22,181 nt of DNA from Branchiostoma floridae. Its lineage: Eukaryota; Chordata; Leptocardii; Amphioxiformes; Branchiostomatidae. Every line of letters starts with the position of its first letter. Positions within the stretch are counted from its first letter, which is position 1. Below, in pieces: positions 11,801 to 20,800 of this stretch. Position numbers and translations under genes: made by a program. The notes under the pieces are model-generated. The model had not been told where the DNA came from, ran no database searches, and was given only the letters and a program-made list of their open reading frames with translations. Location: contig NC_049984.1 in the NCBI RefSeq assembly GCF_000003815.2, forward strand, positions 19,543,966 to 19,566,146, given 5' to 3'.

Positions 11801-14800
11801 TATCTAACTAATACAGTGTAGTATGGGATAAGTTTCTTACAATCATTGTAGGCTTTAACAATCATTTGAGGAATTTCTAATGTTGAAACCTTCTTTGATA
11901 TATTTTCCTATATCTGCATGCAGGGATTGTCACAAATTGTTATGATGTATTTGGCATTCTACACAAAGTATGCATTTCTTCCTTTAGGACTTCTTGCCTA
12001 CTGTTGAGAATGTAGCTCCTACAGCCAAAGACATCCAGGCGGAAAAGGAGAAACGAGACAAAACGAAAGAGGCTGTCCTGTACAACATCAAAACACAACA
12101 AGGCAAGGACAAGGCAAAAGTTTCAAAGAGAAATAAGAAGAGGCCTCCTACCCTGCTTAAAGAAAAGGACACTGTCCTCTTGGCCAATTCGAGAAAAAAA
12201 GGGCGACTACCAGACTTCTCAGCCAACTGGCCCCTAGACCTGTACACAGTTGAGGAAGTTAAGGGGAAGACGGTGGTGTTGAGGAACAACGAAACATCAA
12301 AAGTAAAAAAAGTGAACATTGACCAGGTCAAGAAACATCCTGCTTCCCAGACAACCAATGATGAGACAGAACACCCTGCTTCCCAGACAACCAATGATGA
12401 GACAGAACACCCTGCTTCCCAGAAACCCAATGATGAGAAAGAACACCCTGCTTCCCAGACAACCAATGATGAGACAGAACACCCTGCTTCCCAGAAACTC
12501 AATGATGAGACAGAACACCCTGCTTCGAATTCCCAGAAACCCAATGATGAGAAAGAACACTCTGCTTCCCAGAAACGCAATGATGAGAAAGAACACTCTG
12601 CTTCCCAGACAACCAATGATGAGACAGAACACCCTGCTTCCCAGAAACTCAATGATGAGACAGAACACCCTGCTTCGAATTCCCAGAAACCCAATGATGA
12701 GAAAGAACACTCTGCTTCCCAGAAACGCAATGATGAGAAAGAACACTCTGCTTCCCAGACAACCAATGATGAGACAGAACACCCTGCTTCCCAGAAACGC
12801 AATGATGAGACAGAACACCCTGCTTCGAATTCCCAGAAACCCAATGATGAGAAAGAACACTCTGCTTCCCAGACAACCAATGATGAGACAGAACACCCTG
12901 CTTCCCAGAAACTCAATGATGAGACAGAACACCCTGCTTCGAATTCCCAGAAACCCAATGATGAGAAAGAACACTCTGCTTCCCAGACAACCAATGATGA
13001 GACAGAACACCCTGCTTCCCAGACAACCAATGATGAGACAGAACACCCTGCTTCCCAGACAACCAATGATGAGACAGAACACCCTGCTTCGAATTCCCAG
13101 AAACCCAATGATGAGAAAGAACACTCTGCTTCCCAGACAACCAATGATGAGACATCATGCATCATAATTCAAGATGAAGATGAAGACAGCTTCACGCCAA
13201 GTGCAGCAGTGGGGATGCCCCACTCTGCCTATGGTGCTCATCCCATAGGAAGAGTGGGGAACTATGACATTTACATCGAGCACGTACGTTCCCTAAAGCC
13301 TAAGGGAAAGATCGTTGATGAGGTGAATATAGTCTCTTCTTTACACATGACAATTGTAGTCTTTTAAGTCAGACAATATTCAGTTGGCATCAGTGAAAGG
13401 ATGTTTAATAACATGACAGTTTGTATTTTGACTAAGTTTTTTTTACTCAGAATAGTATTTGTATTGAATATCATATGTCTTTCATACCTGTATATATATA
13501 TATGCAGTGACTAACAGTAGATGGTCAATGACATTTATGATCACTTTGTTTCAGGTGATAGATGCTTTGATCTACACATATGTAAAAGAAGCAAATATGC
13601 AGGTACATAGTTTTACAGCATTTGCTTTTGAATGAATGAATGAATGAATGTGAATCATTTGTTATTCAAGTGAAACTTAAAATCCTCGTTACTGCAGTAC
13701 TACATTTCACTTACAAGACAATTTCAAAAATACAAAATACAATCATTTCAAATGAAACCTTACATTTTTTGCAGTATCAAAATATCAATTACAATTGCAG
13801 GAACATTTCATTTTTTGTTATTCAATAGTTTTATTGAGTGATGGAACTGGGCTATTTTGGTACTGAGCAGTGGTGTGGCAGGGTGTGAGAGTTATTTTAA
13901 AAATGTCAGAGTTTCTTAGGTTAAAGTGACCATGTTGTTGTCATTTTGTGTTGAAGGCAAGAGATCTCCTGTGCATTCCGATATGGTCATTTATGTTTTG
14001 ATATCTGCTAGCACAAAGAAAATAGCCTTGTATTTCTTCGTCCAACAGTTTAAACACCAACGTTAGATGGGGAATGCTCAGCAGTTGCAATTTGAATTTG
14101 TATTCACTTACTAGTGTTCCATGCAACGATTGCAAAACCTGCTTATCCGACACCTTCTAAAAAATGTGCAAAATTCAAACTTTTCCCACTCTGGCAGCTG
14201 CGATGATCAATGTATTTCGACAATCCTCTCATACATGCTAAGGAACAGATACATGTGGCACGATAAATACTTCACTTTGCTTTGTGATACCTTACTTGAC
14301 AAAGTACAAAATTTAATGTACTTAGTTTTTGTAAAAATCTGACTTTAGAACACATTTACCAGGTCTTTTTGTTTTCTCAAACTTAGGGTGTGAATGCATA
14401 CCACATTGACAGTCATATTCTGACAAGCCTCCTCGATGGAGATCTACAAAGAAGGACTGCAGATAAGGTAATTCATAATCTCTATTTATTGATTTGTCAA
14501 AAATCAAAAATATATACTATATTCTGAGCTTATTGTCTTTTATATTATGCAGTCATCAGTGTTTTGGGAGTTGAATTCTATATCTAAATCTGCCATTTCA
14601 CTGACCATCATCAGACTAGGTCATTTCAGAATGCAGTGCAAAATCTAATGTTCTGTAACAGTTATAACTTGTTGTTAAAAATTTCAGATTGCCAGCAAGG
14701 TACCGCAGCACCAACTGCTAATAGCGGCATTCCACCTGCCTGCTCACTGGGCTCTTGTTGTAGGTTAAACTCCAGTCATTTTATGTTACTATTATTCATT

Positions 14801-17800
14801 TTGATGTTAATGGAGCATTGTAAGTCCCTCCTAGTATACATTTTTCCCTAGATGTTGCTATTCATTTTTAGTGGTGCACACCCATTTGATGGTTTTGAAC
14901 TTTGAACCATTAAAAATCATACCTCATGAAAAAAATGCTGTTATTGCAACAAAAGCAAATGAAGATGTTTTTTAGTCGTGCAACAGTACCATGATGAGCA
15001 CTATTTGATTCCAAAAGTGATCATATCATTTTTAATGATTAAACTTTTAACTGACATCCCTATAGGCAGTCTACCCAGAGCAACATGAGATTATGTACCT
15101 GGACTCCTTAGGAGAAAGCAAAGCAAACACTGAAACTGTCTTGAAGGGATGGAGGTATGATCAATTATTACTTACCTACATATGACTGTGCACATTTTAG
15201 ATTTTGTAAGCTTAATATTGACTAGGGCTGGGTATCGGTATAGTGTACCGGTACAAAACCGTTTTTTCTTATTGGACCGGTCCAGAAAAAAACAGACCTG
15301 AAAAAATTAACAGATTATTTGATCAGGCATTCACACGTTTTTGCGCTTGCAGGTGGAAGAAAAGAACAAGAGCGAAGCAGATTATAGTTTATAGTCATTA
15401 CTACCAAGTTTTACAGGTGCAGTTAGCATTGTATGATTTTAAAATGCCAGTGTGAGTCTAATACTCCACCAAACTGATTTCTTTGTAGTAAAATGGACCT
15501 GAACTTGACCTGGACCTGAAGTTTCTGTACCTGTACCCATCCCTAATATTCACTATATATGTATGAAAAACATTTTTTTTGTAAAACTGACATACTCAAC
15601 TTTTTATATCTTTTAGTTATATATTTATAATATGTATCAGCAAAATGTTGTTGTTTGTTTGTTTGATAGATGATATGATAAATAGTAAATTCTCAGATTG
15701 ACATGATCTATCCCTATGTCCAGTTCCTTTATGGAAAAGGCAAGTGATGAAAAGCAGTGGAAAGCCAGGAGGCCATTCACCCACCCACTGCAGAATGACT
15801 CCACCTCTTGTGGTGTATTCGTAATACAGGTATGATTGATGTTCCGATGAAATGACCACTGAACATGATTTCTTACGAATGGATTGTGTTCCTAAAAATG
15901 CCACTTCAAATGCCCCTTAATGCGCCTCACATGGTGTCTTTTGCAGTCATTTCAGCACTGTCTAAATTTACCTAAAATATACTAGAAATGCCTTCAGGGC
16001 AATGAAAGTACAAGTAAATTATAATTTCGGTGATGTTTGAGCTTAAGATTGGTTAAAATTTTGAACAACGAGATAAATAATCTGTATCTGTATCTGTATC
16101 TGTATCTATATAGACAGTATAACCATCGTTTGGCATAACACACCAGCCTCGAAGGCACGCAGCGCCGCAGCAGCTGGTTATATTACACCGAACGACCCGT
16201 CACACCTAACTTTTGCACATCTACAATGTATCTGCAAGCGTTCTTTAAAGCTATCCAGAGAACATGCCCCTACTGTACTTGGCGATAACAAATTCCACTC
16301 TACAATAGTTCTGGGAAAGTATGAATTTTTGAACACATCAATCCTAGGTTGGTATAACTCTGGTATTTGAAGGTATGACTGTCTTGTTCGTTTTGAGCTG
16401 GTATTCAATAATTATGAGTTGGTACGTCCAACAGTTTATTGGTCATTTTGTACATCATGGAAGGTCTGGACATTCTGTCTTCAAGTGACATTAGAATCGG
16501 GCAGCTTGGTTCTGTACCCTTTCCAGTTTATCTTTGTCTTTCTTTGTATACGGGTCCTATACTGTAGCAGCATATTCAAGGTTTAAGGTTTGTACCCGTG
16601 ACGCGTATGCAAGTGATTTTACCCTGGTTGGGCATGCCCACATACAAGTTGCATTTGATTATACTCCCAATGTCTGTTTAGCCTCGGTTGTTATTTTGTT
16701 AACAAATTACTATGTGTAAAGTGCTATGTGTAAATAATTACGATTTGTCCTTTATTTTCCAGTTTGCCCGACATCTTCTTTTGTCGAAAGACATTGATGT
16801 CTGCGACATCAATGGCATCAGACGCTGTCTGGCCAAAAAGCTCATTGCAAGCTCAGGTGAAAAGAGGTTCCTTAAGACATGATCCATTTTTAGTTGTTGA
16901 ACAGATTTATTAGATTCATTTTTTTAGTAGATTTGGTTTTTGTTGAGAGACAAGGTTTGACTGCACATGTCCTCAGGTATATGCAGAGGTTACTGCTTGA
17001 GGAATGGTTACAGTGTGAGCAATGGTATGAAACATATTGTGTAATACTAATAGTAGGGTACTATTCAATAGTTGATTCAATAGTTACATCATACACATAT
17101 GACATACAACTTCCTCCATTGCTACATTGCATTAACACAAACATATATACTTTCCAGAAGTTTGAAATGTGTGTAACACACAAATTTGATTTGTCGTTTC
17201 TTACATTTTTGCAGGCAGTCAAGGAAGAAAGATTGAAAAAAATGCATTTTGTAGTTGATTCAGAAACTAAGATAATTTTCTTTTGCAAATGAAAAAAAAT
17301 GGAGCAGGTAACAAAAAACTATGAGAACCAACAAATAGAATTGGTGTAACCTGTAGTACTAATAGTTTTGGTGTCTTTCCTGAGTCCAAATTTCCCTTTT
17401 TTTTGTTTTTCAGGGAATCACAACCTCATCTGCAGTGACTTCTTTGATGGTACTGTCAAAATTCAAATTGCAATTGACAGGTTATACAATAAGAAGTTGA
17501 AACCTCAGGGCTCAAAATTACCACCTGCATATGCAGGTTAGTTCAGGTTAGATCAGGTAACATTGGAGCTGTGCAGGTATTACTGATGTTTACCTGCACC
17601 TAAACTGCACTGCTCCATGAACTGGCCAACGTTTGTTTATATAGTCATAAAATGTATTCTTCTTATGATATAACATTAGGTGTATGTTGAACTTACCTGG
17701 CCTAAGTAGTATTATTATAAGAAATAATGGTACTAGTTTCAGAACAATTTTTAGTATGATTGTCATATTTCATGGTACATGCAGGTAGTTTCCAGTGTTA

Positions 17801-20800
17801 CCTGTGTGGTGCAAAAGTATTTTGAGCCCTGAATCAACATCATGTGTATGCTGTATAGACATTACTTTCCATTTCATGTGGTGGAAGGTCAGAGGTGTCA
17901 GAAGGTATTAAAAACACCTTGCAGACCCAGTAACAACCCATCAAGCAGTCCACCAACAGCTGAGCCGGTACAATTGAATTTTTAGAGATAAAACCCCATT
18001 AAGCACTGAACCTTGGGGCCCAGAAAGCTATTAGGGCCTTACAAAGAACTATCCCAACCAACTGTTTCCAGAAAACACTAATTGTTATCATAATCTTTGC
18101 TAGAAGGTAAATATTTCTTATTACATTTGGATGTAGATTTGTGGTTTAGCAGTGGATGACTGAGTCATTGAAGTTAATTAAGTCATAAATCTCAATTTTC
18201 ATGGACATATGATGGCATGGCTTGAGATCTGTTTTTAAATTAGAAAAAATTGAGATGACTGATTAGAACATTTTTTTACAATGTCAACACATTTATCTCT
18301 ATCTTTCAGAAATGTTTGATGCTGGCTCACACAGTGACTCCTCCACAACTTCACCAGATGACTCCGCCAGTTTAGGTAGGATACTAGCAGTAATTATGTA
18401 ACAGCTGTAAGTCAAATCATTCTGTATCTTACAAAAGAAAAACGTAAATCTGCCTGATTTATGAAATTAATTGTGCCTCAACTGCTCTATAGCTATTAAC
18501 ATCTTTAAAAAAAAGGAGAAGATATAAAGTTGTCATTACAGCAATTAGTGTTAACCTACCTCATTGACCTATCTTCAATGTTCATTGTGCTTGCAATTTT
18601 TTATGGAGTAAGGGAAGGAATTAGGAGAGAAGATGTGATGATATATAACTGTACAGCAACACCAGGTGGAACTTGACAGCAATAGAAGAATTTGCTTTTA
18701 CAGGAAGTGGTGATTAAGCCCATTTTGCTTTTTCACACTCTGTAGGTCCCAGTACTTCAAGATTTACTTTCAAGAGGAGAGGAGTCAATCGTGCAGAACA
18801 GATTGAGACAGAGAAGAGGAGGCGAGTATTCAATCCCAGGTATTCCGAAGGTGTGTATAGTGCATACAATGTTAGAATCATCTACACCTTGGCATACATA
18901 ATGAGGTTTACGGAAAAGGCTGGGAACCTGGGCTGGCTATCACGTCAGGCTACTAAACCGTTGGAAAGCCCATTGGTACAAAAGCTGTTTTAGCAGTTAA
19001 GGTTGTTAGTGCTCAGCGAAGAAGCTGTGTGTTATTATGTGAATGAGCTGTGTGTGAAGTGGCAGTGTGCGACCCTTTACTAAGAGAAAAGAGTACCTAG
19101 CTTCGGTAATGGCCCTCCCTCAGATAGGGCAAAGAACCCACCACACTTACGGAAAAGACTAGGGATCCTTCCTTCCCAGTGTAAGTGGTTCAAAACCTTA
19201 AGCCCTATGGCCACACCTGGGGTAATTGCTGTCGTATTGAGGTCACCTGAGTTAACACCGAATGCCAGCTGTTCCAGACCCTTGCACTTTAGCAACGCCT
19301 ATTTTAAGCTCCTCACAATTCAATTGTCGATCCTAATGTACATTGTATGGCGCAGAAGCCTGGACCCTGACTGCCACTAAAGAATGGCTCCTGGATGCCT
19401 TTGACAAACTAGCCACCAGTCTAAGACTAATCCAATCAGCCCGATAAGTCGTGTTAATAGCCCTTCCCAAGGGCACAAGATCGGTGGCATATCAACTGAT
19501 TTGAACCCAGAACCTCTGGGTTATGTAACACACACAATTGCTTCACACATTTAAGCCCCCTCACACACCACTCCTTCAAACACAGCTCCTTCACTGTCAC
19601 ATACAGCCCATAATCACATACAGTTCCTTCACACATAGCTTCTACATTGAGCACAATGAATGTGAAATGAGAACAGATATGATTTCAGTTAAAGTAAATT
19701 CATTTAATCTTGTGCAAATTGAAAATGCATCAAGTTCTGTGGGACTAAATACCACAATCATGTGCAGAACCTGCATGTACATAACGGTTGATCTACGAGA
19801 AAATTGCCAGGTTCCAGGCCTGCAGAGTAACTTGTAAGCACAATCCACAGAACTTTGCGAAAGTTCTGTGGAACACCCATGCAGAAGGCCAAGTGAACGC
19901 AAAAAAATACATGTCTTCTTGTATGCTGACCAAAATATCATTAGAACTTGTTTACATAATATAAAGGCAGAGTGTAAATGTTTGGACGTTGGACATTAAA
20001 GTTCTGCTGCCCGGTATACAGTAGTCCTCTACTTAACAGTGTGAAGATCGAAAATATCCTGACAATTATCATAGGTTCGAATAAGGTTACATTGAGTTGA
20101 AACTTCCTTGTCCCAACACTGGAATGTATCACGTGTAGAAATTCAATACAATATTTTTCAGAGCTTTACAACCTTCACGCTGACTCTGACTCTGACAGCT
20201 TACCTGAAATCATCACCAGTATCACCAGTTCAGGTAGGATGGCTCATGATTATGCTTATCGACCCATTTGCCTAGCCTGTTTCTTAGTGTATATTTGTGT
20301 ATACAGGTAGTTAACTTTACAAAAAAATTCAGTTGTGGGTCATGCATCCAGTACCCATCTAAACCCTCAAATAGGGTCTGCCTAAACACCACAAACGACG
20401 GTCATCACAAATAACCACAAATGACTCTTATATGCAGTTTATATAGGGCAACGACATTGTTTACGCTGTGGAGACATTGTCTATATATAAAGTTATGAAT
20501 TTAAGAAACGCAGCATTAGTCCTACGTATTCACCTGTTATTCACCTGTCTATAGAGCCAAGGAAGGTATCGAGAACTTCCCCATGCAGACTCCTAGCATG
20601 GGCGATCCAACATGGCGGCCAAGAATCACTTCTATCTTGAGACCAGAGGACTAACTCGAAATAACTCGTGAATACGTAGGAGTTGTTGCGTTTTTTTAAT
20701 TCATGAATGTATAAATATTGTCTCCAGTGCGTCACATTGCGTTGCCCCATATACACTGCTTATAAGAGTCGTATGTAGTTGTTTGTGCGGTAGTTTGTGG

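Larger units (their letters stand above)
18851..20161 (+). other. Intron 16, with LINE scrap and a perfect hairpin
   Basis: Donor GTGTGT, acceptor AATATTTTTCAG. Around 19343-19414 a plus-strand LINE scrap encodes LYGAEAWTLTATKEWLLDAF. The region ~19080-19300 may belong to the same or another old element. A 12-bp perfect hairpin lies at 19845-19871. No gene was seen. Confidence 0.55.

Noticed and set aside
12336-13157. CRISPR-like array
   Set aside because: Units are contiguous with no unique spacers, in frame with a eukaryotic exon.
11984-13165. Long minus-strand open frame (393 codons) over the minisatellite
   Set aside because: It exists only because 36/42-bp units without stops keep other frames open. 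The product is a monotonous repeat, and the plus strand carries domains on both sides.
12319-13167. Second plus-strand frame rich in Met-Arg-Gln-Asn repeats
   Set aside because: Shadow of the same minisatellite; no start context or domain.
16894-17292. Open frame of 132 codons in intron 13
   Set aside because: Hydrophobic, T-rich composition, no motif, no splice-consistent link to neighbours.
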